A stretch of DNA of 64,000 bases, taken from the NCBI RefSeq assembly GCF_002770725.1, contig NZ_NQVN01000006.1:1-64000 (forward strand), in the 5' to 3' direction. The translations under genes and the position numbers were made by a program. The notes under the pieces were generated by a model. That model saw only the letters and a program-made list of their open reading frames with translations, made no database searches and was not told the DNA's origin. Below are positions 1 through 7,142 of the stretch, one piece after another (within the stretch, counting starts at the first letter, position 1; each line of letters opens with the position of its first letter). This stretch comes from Pleomorphomonas carboxyditropha (GTDB lineage: Bacteria; Pseudomonadota; Alphaproteobacteria; Rhizobiales; Pleomorphomonadaceae).

Positions 1-126
1 TTCCACCTCGACCAGACCAAGGTGATGGACGGCTCGCTCGTCCGCATCCTCTCCTGGTACGACAACGAGTGGGGCTTCTCCAACCGCATGGCCGACACCG
101 CCGTCGCCATCGGCAAGACCCTCTGA
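1..126 (+). CDS. gap: Glyceraldehyde-3-phosphate dehydrogenase, 3' end only
   Basis: The window opens inside this gene; only the last 41 codons are present. They include the C-terminal family signature [13 protein letters not shown], which carries the conserved WYDNEWG block at the end of the catalytic domain, and end in VAIGKTL and a TGA stop. The enzyme makes 1,3-bisphosphoglycerate from glyceraldehyde 3-phosphate with NAD+ in cytosolic glycolysis and gluconeogenesis. A strong terminator follows 30 bases downstream, so pyk probably has its own promoter. The start and cofactor-binding half lie outside the window. Confidence 0.95.
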   Translation, partial: FHLDQTKVMDGSLVRILSWYDNEWGFSNRMADTAVAIGKTL

Positions 127-155
127 GACGGACGGACCGTCCGAACATCCACCGG

Positions 156-186
156 CCCCGCCCGTCAAGGCGGGGTCTTTTTTTTC
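156..186 (+). terminator. Rho-independent terminator of gap
   Basis: A perfect 7-bp GC stem (CCCCGCC at 156-162 with GGCGGGG at 169-175) with a 6-base loop is followed at once by a T-rich run to 186. It sits 30 bases after the gap stop codon. Confidence 0.9.
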
Positions 187-361
187 CGGTGGGGGACGTT
201 CGCACGGCTGTATTGCGAAGGCGCGATGGAAGCGCCCCTTTCCCTCCCCGCGACCTTGTGTGTATACGAAGGCAACGCTGGCGAGGAGTTTTCCTTAAGG
301 GCCAAACCCGAAGGAATTTCCCGGCCGGACGATTCTCGGTCACAGACGTCAAGGAGCAGAC

Positions 362-1825
362 ATGAGCGCGCCGGCATCCTCGCGAACGGGCAGCAATCCC
401 AAGATCCGCCGGCGCCAGACCAAGGTGGTCGCCACTCTCGGCCCCGCTTCCGGCACCATCGAGGTGATCCGCGAGCTGGTCGCGGCCGGCGCCGACGTGT
501 TCCGCCTCAACTTCAGCCACGGCACGCACGAGGAGCACCGCGCCCGCTTCGACATGCTGCGGCAGGTCGAGGACGAGACCGGCCGGCCGATCGCCGTGAT
601 GGCCGACCTGCAAGGCCCGAAGCTGCGCATTTCCACCTTTGCCGACGGTCCGATCGACCTCGTCGAGGGGCAAACCTTCCGGCTCGATCTGTCCACCGAG
701 CCCGGCGACACGACGCGCGTCGGCCTGCCGCATCCGGAAATCTTCGCGGCGCTCAAGCCCAATACCGACGTGCTGCTGGACGACGGCCGCGTCCGCCTGC
801 ACGTGGAAAGCTGCGCCAGCGACCATGCCGTCACCACGGTGGTCAGCGGCCGCGTGCTGTCCAACCGCAAGGGCGTCAACGTGCCCGACGTGGTGCTGCC
901 GCTGTCCGCCCTGACGCCCAAGGATCGCGCCGACCTCGCCTTCGCCCTCGACCTCGGCGTGGACTGGGTGGCGCTGTCCTTCGTCCAGCGGCCGGAGGAT
1001 CTCGTGGAGGCGCGCGGCCTGATCGGCGATCGGGCGGCGCTGCTGGCCAAGATCGAGAAACCGCAGGCGATCGACAGCCTGAGCGCCATTATCGACCTCG
1101 CCGACGGCGTGATGGTGGCGCGCGGCGATCTCGGCGTCGAGATGCGTCCGGAGGACGTGCCGACGCTGCAGAAGCGCATCGTCCGCGAGGCGCGCCAGGC
1201 CGGCAAGCCGGTGATCGTCGCCACCCAGATGCTGGAATCGATGGTCACCAACCCGGCGCCGACCCGCGCCGAGGCCTCCGACGTCGCCACCGCCGTGTTC
1301 GACGGCGCCGACGCGGTGATGCTGTCCGCCGAAACGGCAGCCGGCGCCTATCCGGTCGCCGCCGTCGCCATCATGGACAGCATTGCCCAGCGCGTCGAGC
1401 ATGACCCGCTCTACCGCCAGATCATCGAGGCGCAGCGCCTGCCGTTCGGAGCCGAGACGTCGTCGGACGCCATTACCCACGCCGCCAAGCAGATCGCCGG
1501 CGCTCTCAACGCCAAGGCGATCGTCACCTTCACCGCCACCGGCTCGACGACGCTGCGCGTCACCCGCGAGCGGCCGGGCGTGCCGGTGCTCTGCATGACG
1601 CCGGACCTCATCAAGACGCGCAAGCTGATGCTCGCCTACGGCGTGCTGGTGATCCCGAGCCCGCCGTTCCGCCGGTTCCAGGACAAGGTGAACAGCGGTG
1701 TCGCGCTGGCCCGCGACCTCGGCATTGCCAAGCTCGGCGACACGCTGGTGGTGACCGCCGGCGAAGGCGTGCCGGGTTCGACCAACCTGCTGCGCATCGT
1801 CACGGTCGGCGAAGCGGCGTTCTGA
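362..1825 (+). CDS. pyk: Pyruvate kinase
   Basis: Protein of 487 residues, the usual bacterial length. It transfers phosphate from phosphoenolpyruvate to ADP in the last step of glycolysis in the cytosol. The N-terminal TKVVATLGPAS block, the KIEKPQ segment near residue 230 (catalytic lysine and metal-binding glutamate), MVARGDLGVE near 250-260 and the ETAAGAYP loop near 325 are all present, followed by the C-terminal domain. The ATG at 362 is preceded by AAGGAG at a good distance. It lies between gap and the focA-pfl genes, linking it to lower glycolysis and pyruvate cleavage. No terminator is obvious before focA, 223 bases on. Confidence 0.97.
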   Translation: MSAPASSRTGSNPKIRRRQTKVVATLGPASGTIEVIRELVAAGADVFRLNFSHGTHEEHRARFDMLRQVEDETGRPIAVMADLQGPKLRISTFADGPIDLVEGQTFRLDLSTEPGDTTRVGLPHPEIFAALKPNTDVLLDDGRVRLHVESCASDHAVTTVVSGRVLSNRKGVNVPDVVLPLSALTPKDRADLAFALDLGVDWVALSFVQRPEDLVEARGLIGDRAALLAKIEKPQAIDSLSAIIDLADGVMVARGDLGVEMRPEDVPTLQKRIVREARQAGKPVIVATQMLESMVTNPAPTRAEASDVATAVFDGADAVMLSAETAAGAYPVAAVAIMDSIAQRVEHDPLYRQIIEAQRLPFGAETSSDAITHAAKQIAGALNAKAIVTFTATGSTTLRVTRERPGVPVLCMTPDLIKTRKLMLAYGVLVIPSPPFRRFQDKVNSGVALARDLGIAKLGDTLVVTAGEGVPGSTNLLRIVTVGEAAF

Positions 1826-2048
1826 ACGCGCCCCTTCGTCCTCGCCGGCGCAGCGGCAGACAAGACACATTGCAAGTGGCCACTTTCGCGCGCGGCGGTG
1901 CGCGGAAGGCGCCGCCCTTTCCGGCGATCCGTGGGTCGACCGGCCGGCAGGCTTTTGCATGCCGAAAGCTGCGTATTATCTCCTCTTTACATTTGCACGT
2001 CAGCCGGTATCGCTGGCGCCGACATAAGTTGAACCGGAGATACTTCAA

Positions 2049-2960
2049 ATGGCGGACACCGCACCCGGACAGGCCAATAGCCTCCTTGGCCTCGACGCCT
2101 ATGCGCCGGCCGAAATTCAGGACAAGGTCGAAAAGCTCGGCATCAAGAAGGCGCGCATGCCGGCGCTGGCCAGCGGGGCGCTGGCGGTGGTGGCCGGCGG
2201 CTCGATCGGCCTCGGCGCGCTGTTCTTCGGTATCGTGCTCGCCGATCCGGCGCTCGGCTTCGCCGCCCAGCGCCTGCTCGGCGGCCTCGTCTTCACCCTT
2301 GGCCTGGCGCTGGTGATGATCGGCGGCGCCGAGCTGTTCACCGGCAACTGCCTGATCATCATGGCCTGGGCCAACCGCCAGCTCCGCACCGGCGAAGTGC
2401 TGCGCAACTGGACGATCATCTGGCTCGGCAACCTTCTGGGCGCGCTCGGCCTCGTCTTCCTCGTCTACATGGCGCACACGTCGGCGCTCAACAACGACGG
2501 CTTCGGCAACGGCCTGATCAAGCTCGCCGCCGGCAAGGTGGCGCCGGATGCCGTGACCATCTTCTTCAAGGGCGTGCTCTGCAACATCCTGGTCTGCCTT
2601 GCCGTCTGGCTGAGCTACGCCGGCCGCTCGGTGACCGACAAGCTGTTCGGCATGGTGCTGCCGGTCACCGCCTTCATCGCCGCCGGCTTCGAACACTGCG
2701 TCGCCAACATGTTCATCCTGCCCTACGCCTGGATACTGGTTCAGACCGGCCATGTTCCCGAGGGCGTCGACGTGTCGGTGCTGACCCTTGGTGCGATCGT
2801 TCACAACATCGTGCCCGCCACGCTCGGCAACATCGTCGGCGGCGCCGGATTCGTCGGCGGCATCTACTGGCTCGTCTACCGCAAGGCGTTGGGCGGTCTG
2901 ACGCCGCTGCCGGCGGAAGAACCGCGTCGAATGCAGGGCAGACCTTCCCGGAACGGATAA
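2049..2960 (+). CDS. focA: Formate/nitrite channel of the FNT family (FocA-like)
   Basis: Protein of 303 residues, slightly longer than typical FNT proteins. Hydrophobic segments from about residue 42 to 285 fit the six-helix FNT fold, and the conserved region with FTGNCLI lies near residue 96. The family forms pentameric inner-membrane channels for formate, nitrite or hydrosulfide. Formate is the likely substrate because pflB and pflA lie downstream on the same strand. A GGAGA ribosome binding site precedes the ATG. A terminator follows about 95 bases after the stop and a 440-base spacer separates it from pflB, so the two are probably transcribed separately. Confidence 0.9.
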   Translation: MADTAPGQANSLLGLDAYAPAEIQDKVEKLGIKKARMPALASGALAVVAGGSIGLGALFFGIVLADPALGFAAQRLLGGLVFTLGLALVMIGGAELFTGNCLIIMAWANRQLRTGEVLRNWTIIWLGNLLGALGLVFLVYMAHTSALNNDGFGNGLIKLAAGKVAPDAVTIFFKGVLCNILVCLAVWLSYAGRSVTDKLFGMVLPVTAFIAAGFEHCVANMFILPYAWILVQTGHVPEGVDVSVLTLGAIVHNIVPATLGNIVGGAGFVGGIYWLVYRKALGGLTPLPAEEPRRMQGRPSRNG

Positions 2961-3054
2961 CCGTTTGGAATTGTTCGGCCGACCGGCGCTGCATGCAGTG
3001 CAACGCAGCTTCGCGGGTCTGCATGGCTCAGGCGAAACACCCGACACGATGGAC

Positions 3055-3080
3055 AGGGGCCCTGGCGGGCCCCTCTCTTT
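3055..3080 (+). terminator. Rho-independent terminator after focA
   Basis: Perfect 8-bp stem (AGGGGCCC 3055-3062 with GGGCCCCT 3067-3074), loop TGGC, then a short pyrimidine/T-rich tail CTCTTTA. Confidence 0.8.
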
Positions 3081-3521
3081 ATGGTTGTCGCGGCAAGACC
3101 GGCTAACGGGAATAAAGAACGGCGGCGATACTGTTGCGACGCATTCTCAATGCCATAAAATAGGCTGTTTTCATTCATGTTTTTAAAAATCGCACTATTT
3201 GGCGATTTTCTAAAAGGTTTCAATTTTCTCTCCGCCTTTTTGGCGAGAGAACACCGAAACGAAGCATGCCCCCTGTTCCACAATCAGGACGGGTATGCGT
3301 ATTGCAACGGGCTGATGATCGATGGGTGCAAGGCCGGCCGAGAAGCCAGGCAATAGCGCAGGATTACTTACTTAACCTTTGAACTCATATATTACATGAA
3401 GGTTGCGAAGCGCTTGCAAATCACTGTGATTTCGCAGGACTACGTAAGTGAATTATGTTATACGTTCTCGGACGCATAACTTTCCGGCCATCGAGCTGGT
3501 GACAAAACTGGAGAGAAAGCC
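3081..3521 (+). promoter_or_regulatory. AT-rich control region upstream of pflB
   Basis: There are 441 bases without a credible gene, clearly richer in A+T than the neighbours. They hold a perfect hairpin AAAATCGC/GCGATTTT (3186-3193 with 3202-3209), a hairpin with one bulged C (3227-3236 with 3242-3250), the palindrome AAGCGCTT (3408-3415) and the perfect dyad AAATCAC-T-GTGATTT (3418-3432), about 90 bases before the pflB start. This looks like an operator and leader region. By eye there is no clear TTGAT-N4-ATCAA FNR site. Which regulator binds is unknown. Confidence 0.55.
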
Positions 3522-5807
3522 ATGAATGTCTATGCGCGCGAACCGTTCGATACCGTCGATACGGAGCTCTCCGCCCAGGACCCCTGGCGCGGCTTTCTTC
3601 CGGGAAGCTGGACGCGCGAGATCGACGTCCGCAGCTTCATCATCGCCAACGTAACGCCTTACGAGGGCGACGCCGGCTTCCTGGCCGGCATCACGCCCCG
3701 CACCGCCGACCTCTGGGAGAAGCTGAAGGTTCAGCTCAAGGCCGAGCGCGACAAGGGCGGCGTGCTGGACGTCGACGTGTCCACCCCCTCCTCCATCACC
3801 TCGCACCGGGCCGGCTATATCGCCGAGGACCTCGAGCAGATCGTCGGCCTGCAGACCGACGCGCCGCTGAAGCGCGCCATCATGCCGTTCGGCGGCTACC
3901 GCATGGTCAAGAACGGCCTCGAGGCCTACGGCTTCAAGGCCGACACCTCGCTCGACAAGGTGTTCCCCAAGCTGCGCAAGACCCACAACGACGCGGTCTT
4001 CGACGTCTACACCCCCGAGATGCTGGCCTGCCGCAAGTCGGGCATCATCACTGGCCTGCCGGACGCCTACGGCCGCGGCCGCATCATCGGCGACTATCGC
4101 CGGGTCGCCCTCTACGGCGTCAACCGGCTGATCGAGGACAAGCAGGCCCAGCTCAAGAGCTTCGAGCTGGCGACCATCGACGAGGACATTCTGCGCGCCC
4201 GCGAAGAGACCGCCGAGCAGATCAAGGCGCTGAAGGAACTCGTCAAGCTCGGCGAGATCTACGGCTTCGACCTCACCCGCCCGGCCGCCAACGGCCGCGA
4301 GGCGGTGCAGTGGACCTATCTGGCCTATCTCGCCGCGGTGAAGGAAGCCAACGGCGCCGCCATGTCGCTCGGCCGCGTCTCCAGCTTCCTCGACATCTTC
4401 ATCCAGCGCGACATCGCCGAAGGCGAGCTCAGCGAAGCCGAGGCGCAGGAGCTGTTCGACCACTTCGTCATGAAGCTCAGGATCGTCCGCTTCCTGAGGA
4501 CGCCGGAATACGACCAGCTGTTCTCGGGCGACCCGACCTGGGTGACCGAATCCCTCGGCGGCATGGCCATCGACGGCCGCCCGCTGGTGACCAAGTCGTC
4601 GTTCCGCATGCTGAACACGCTGAACACCCTCGGCCCGGCCCCCGAGCCGAACCTCACCGTGCTGTGGTCGGAGCACCTGCCGAAGGGCTTCCGCGACTTC
4701 TGCGCCGAGACCTCCATCAGGACCTCGTCGATCCAGTACGAGAACGACGACCTGATGCGGCCCTACTGGGGCGACGACTACGGCATCGCCTGCTGCGTCT
4801 CCGCCATGCGCATCGGCAAGCAGATGCAGTTCTTCGGCGCCCGCGCCAACCTCGCCAAGACGCTGCTCTACGCGATCAACGGCGGCCGCGACGAGAAGAG
4901 CGGCGCCCAGGTCGGTCCGGCCCTCGCCCCGGTGGTCGGCGATGTCCTCGAGTTCGAGGACGTCAAGGCCAAGCTGCTGCCGATGATGGAGTGGCTCGCC
5001 CGGGTCTACGTCAACGCGCTCAACTCCATCCACTACATGCACGACAAGTACATGTACGAGCGGATCGAGATGGCGCTGCACGACCGCGACATCCTCAGGA
5101 CCATGGCCTGCGGCATCGCCGGCCTGTCGGTCGCCGCCGACAGCCTCAGCGCCATCAAGCACGCCAAGGTGAAGATCATCCGCGACGAGCGGGGCCTTGC
5201 CACCGACTTCGAGATCGACGGCGACTATCCGGCCTTCGGCAACAACGACGACCGGGTCGACGAGATCGCCGTCTGGCTGACCGAGACGTTCATGGGCTGC
5301 ATCCGCAAGCACAAGACCTATCGCAACGCCATGCCGACGCAGTCGATCCTGACCATCACCTCCAACGTCGTCTACGGCAAGAAGACCGGCAACACCCCCG
5401 ACGGCCGCAAGGCCGGCGTGCCCTTCGCGCCGGGCGCCAACCCGATGCACGGCCGCGACAAGAACGGCGCCGTCGCCTCCATGGCCTCGGTGGCCAAGCT
5501 CCCCTACGCCCATGCGCAGGACGGCATCAGCTACACCTTCTCGATCGTGCCGTCGGCTCTCGGCTCGACCGGCGAGGACCGGGTGGACAACCTCGACAGC
5601 CTGCTCAGCGGCTACTTCCTACAGGGCGGCCACCACATCAACGTCAACGTGTTCGACCGCGAGACGCTGGTCGACGCCATGGAGCATCCCGAGCTCTATC
5701 CGCAGCTGACCATCCGCGTGTCGGGCTACGCGGTGAACTTCATCAAGCTGACGCGCGAGCAGCAGCTCGACGTCATCAGCCGGACCTTCCATGGCGCAGC
5801 AAACTAA
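3522..5807 (+). CDS. pflB: Formate C-acetyltransferase (pyruvate formate-lyase)
   Basis: Protein of 761 residues, matching the E. coli enzyme in length. It cleaves pyruvate with CoA to acetyl-CoA and formate by a glycyl-radical mechanism under anoxic conditions. The adjacent catalytic cysteines are at residues 424-425 in [10 protein letters not shown], and the glycyl-radical site is Gly735 in RVSGYAVNF close to the C-terminus. Both sit almost exactly where E. coli PflB has them, so the enzyme looks intact and true to PFL rather than to a diol dehydratase-like relative. GGAGAG precedes the ATG. Its activase gene overlaps the 3' end. The oxygen-sensitive radical implies control by oxygen, fitting the long regulatory region upstream. 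Confidence 0.98.
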   Translation: MNVYAREPFDTVDTELSAQDPWRGFLPGSWTREIDVRSFIIANVTPYEGDAGFLAGITPRTADLWEKLKVQLKAERDKGGVLDVDVSTPSSITSHRAGYIAEDLEQIVGLQTDAPLKRAIMPFGGYRMVKNGLEAYGFKADTSLDKVFPKLRKTHNDAVFDVYTPEMLACRKSGIITGLPDAYGRGRIIGDYRRVALYGVNRLIEDKQAQLKSFELATIDEDILRAREETAEQIKALKELVKLGEIYGFDLTRPAANGREAVQWTYLAYLAAVKEANGAAMSLGRVSSFLDIFIQRDIAEGELSEAEAQELFDHFVMKLRIVRFLRTPEYDQLFSGDPTWVTESLGGMAIDGRPLVTKSSFRMLNTLNTLGPAPEPNLTVLWSEHLPKGFRDFCAETSIRTSSIQYENDDLMRPYWGDDYGIACCVSAMRIGKQMQFFGARANLAKTLLYAINGGRDEKSGAQVGPALAPVVGDVLEFEDVKAKLLPMMEWLARVYVNALNSIHYMHDKYMYERIEMALHDRDILRTMACGIAGLSVAADSLSAIKHAKVKIIRDERGLATDFEIDGDYPAFGNNDDRVDEIAVWLTETFMGCIRKHKTYRNAMPTQSILTITSNVVYGKKTGNTPDGRKAGVPFAPGANPMHGRDKNGAVASMASVAKLPYAHAQDGISYTFSIVPSALGSTGEDRVDNLDSLLSGYFLQGGHHINVNVFDRETLVDAMEHPELYPQLTIRVSGYAVNFIKLTREQQLDVISRTFHGAAN

Positions 5808-6609
5808 CATCCTCGCCTTCCGGGACGCCCCGCGCGTCCCGGGCTTTCATGCCGACGGCGGGCACCCTGCCCGCCGGCCGGTGGCCCATGGCTTCGTCCA
5901 CTCGAAGGAAGCCGGCGGCGCGGTCGACGGACCGGGCATCCGCTATGTGCTGTTCGTCTCCGGCTGTCCGCTTCGCTGCCAGTACTGCCACAACCCCGAC
6001 ACCTGGCACATGCGCAAGGGCAAGGAGACCTCGGTACGCGACATAGTGGCCGAGATCGCCAGCTATTCCAACTTTCTGAAGCGCGCCAAGGGCGGCATCA
6101 CCATCACCGGCGGCGAGCCGCTGACCCAGGTGGAATTCACCGCCGAAATCTTCCACGCCGCCAAGGCGATGGGCCTGCATACGGCGCTCGACACCTCCGG
6201 CTACCTCGGCAAGCGCGTCTCCGACGAGATGCTCGAGGACATCGACCTGGTGCTGCTCGACATCAAGGCCTTCACCGAGGAGACCTATCGCGAGGTGACC
6301 GGCGTCGAGCTGCAGCCGACGCTCGACTTCGCCAAGCGCCTGTCGGCGCTCGGCAAGAAGATCTGGCTGCGCTACGTGCTGGTGCCCGGCCTCACCGACA
6401 AGCTCGACGAGATCGCCGGCCTTGCCGCCTTCGCCGCCAGCCTCGGCGTGGTCGAGCGCGTCGACATCCTGCCGTTCCACAAGCTCGGCGAGTTCAAGTG
6501 GAAGGAATGCGGCCGCGAATACAAGCTGGCCGACACCGAGCCGCCGTCGCGTGAACTGGTCGAGCAGGTGCGCACGATCTTCCGGAGCGAGGGGCTCAAC
6601 GCGCACTGA
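5791..6609 (+). CDS. pflA: Pyruvate formate-lyase 1-activating enzyme (radical SAM)
   Basis: Protein of 272 residues. It uses S-adenosylmethionine and a 4Fe-4S cluster to generate the glycyl radical on PflB. The radical-SAM cysteines are C59, C63 and C66 in CPLRCQYC, and [10 protein letters not shown] (SAM-binding GGE motif) follows. The start overlaps the end of pflB by 17 bases, so translation is probably coupled. The first 35 residues form a low-conservation extension; a start further in is possible, but no better internal ribosome site was seen. A terminator follows the gene. Confidence 0.95.
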   Translation: MAQQTNILAFRDAPRVPGFHADGGHPARRPVAHGFVHSKEAGGAVDGPGIRYVLFVSGCPLRCQYCHNPDTWHMRKGKETSVRDIVAEIASYSNFLKRAKGGITITGGEPLTQVEFTAEIFHAAKAMGLHTALDTSGYLGKRVSDEMLEDIDLVLLDIKAFTEETYREVTGVELQPTLDFAKRLSALGKKIWLRYVLVPGLTDKLDEIAGLAAFAASLGVVERVDILPFHKLGEFKWKECGREYKLADTEPPSRELVEQVRTIFRSEGLNAH

Positions 6610-6637
6610 GGCGATCGGTTTTCAGTCGATCAAGATA

Positions 6638-6672
6638 GCCCGGCACCGGCGACGGTTCCGGGCTTCTTTTTT
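6638..6672 (+). terminator. Rho-independent terminator of pflB-pflA
   Basis: Stem GCCCGG (6638-6643) with CCGGGC (6658-6663) around a 14-base loop that may pair further, followed directly by TTCTTTTTT. Confidence 0.85.
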
Positions 6673-6687
6673 ACCCCTCTTCCAACT

Positions 6688-6705
6688 CTCCCCCACAAGG
6701 GGGAG
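6688..6705. repeat. Short intergenic palindrome (CTCCCCC-ACAA-GGGGGAG)
   Basis: A perfect 7-bp dyad with an ACAA loop in the spacer after pflA. Short hairpins of this C-run/G-run form are frequent between genes in rhizobial genomes. Only one copy was seen here, so calling it a repeat rests on general knowledge. Confidence 0.5.
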
Positions 6706-6729
6706 CTGGAGAGAGAGATATACGACTGG

Positions 6730-7030
6730 TCAGCGGGATTTTTCCGGTGCGGTCACCTCGATGGCATGATGGCGGTTCTCATAGGCTTCGATCAGGTCCG
6801 AGAGCACGTCGAAGCGATCGGCATCGGCCGTTCCCGGCGCCGGCGGAGTGTCGAAATAGACGCTGACCTCCTTGAGTGCCCAGGCTAGAGCATTTCCGGC
6901 GAGAACAGGTTCGCCGGAAATGCTCTATCTCTTTGATTAGGCGCAATTTCGGACGCAAAACCGGTTCCCACTTTTGCTGAAATTGCTCTAGGTCCTCGTC
7001 GGTGCGGATGGGGCGAATATTCTCCATCAT
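6730..7030 (-). pseudogene. HigA-like antitoxin/regulator gene split by a palindromic element
   Basis: Read on the minus strand, the ATG at 7030 (GGAG five bases upstream) gives MMENIRPIRTDEDL, the typical N-terminus of HigA-family antitoxins. The frame then runs into the inserted repeat at 6886-6990. Past the repeat, from 6885, another frame gives AWALKEVSVYFDTPP and then DRFDVLSDLIEAYENRHH up to a TGA at 6732-6730. Removing 103 bases (repeat plus one TA) joins the two halves in frame as a 65-residue protein. The HTH half of full-length HigA is absent even after repair, so the ancestor was a short form. No HigB-like toxin gene is visible next to it. Confidence 0.75.
6886..6990. repeat. Two-hairpin palindromic element with TA ends (MITE-like), copy 1
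   Basis: The first hairpin is a perfect 17-bp inverted repeat (6886-6902 with 6911-6927) with an 8-base loop. A short linker leads to a second hairpin (GCAATTTC 6943-6950 with GAAATTGC 6979-6986, inner arms GCAAAA 6955-6960 and TTTTGC 6972-6977). The element starts and ends in TA/GAGC...GCTC/TA. A related copy lies at 48591-49864, split by an IS. The TA duplication fits mobilisation by an IS630/mariner-type transposase, which is inference. Confidence 0.8.
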
Positions 7031-7098
7031 ACGGTCTCCGCGTTTCCCAGATGCCCTCCGACGCTCCGCTTGCCGTCATGCCCTCACGAAGATCGTAT

Positions 7099-7129
7099 GC
7101 AACCGGGGGCGCCGAAGCGCCCCCGTTGC
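7099..7129 (-). terminator. Strong hairpin downstream of the EF-G-like gene
   Basis: A GC-rich inverted repeat (GCAAC-CGGGGGCGC paired with GCGCCCCCG-TTGC) lies 14 bases after the fusA2 stop. It lacks a T run on the minus strand, so it may act as a mRNA 3' hairpin more than as a classic intrinsic terminator. Confidence 0.55.
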
Positions 7130-7142
7130 CAACCGCCCTCCC

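Noticed and set aside
3453-5513. 686-codon minus-strand open frame over pflB
   Set aside because: It mirrors pflB codons in a GC-rich genome; it has Val/Asp/Gly-rich shadow composition and no family motif, whereas pflB has all catalytic residues.
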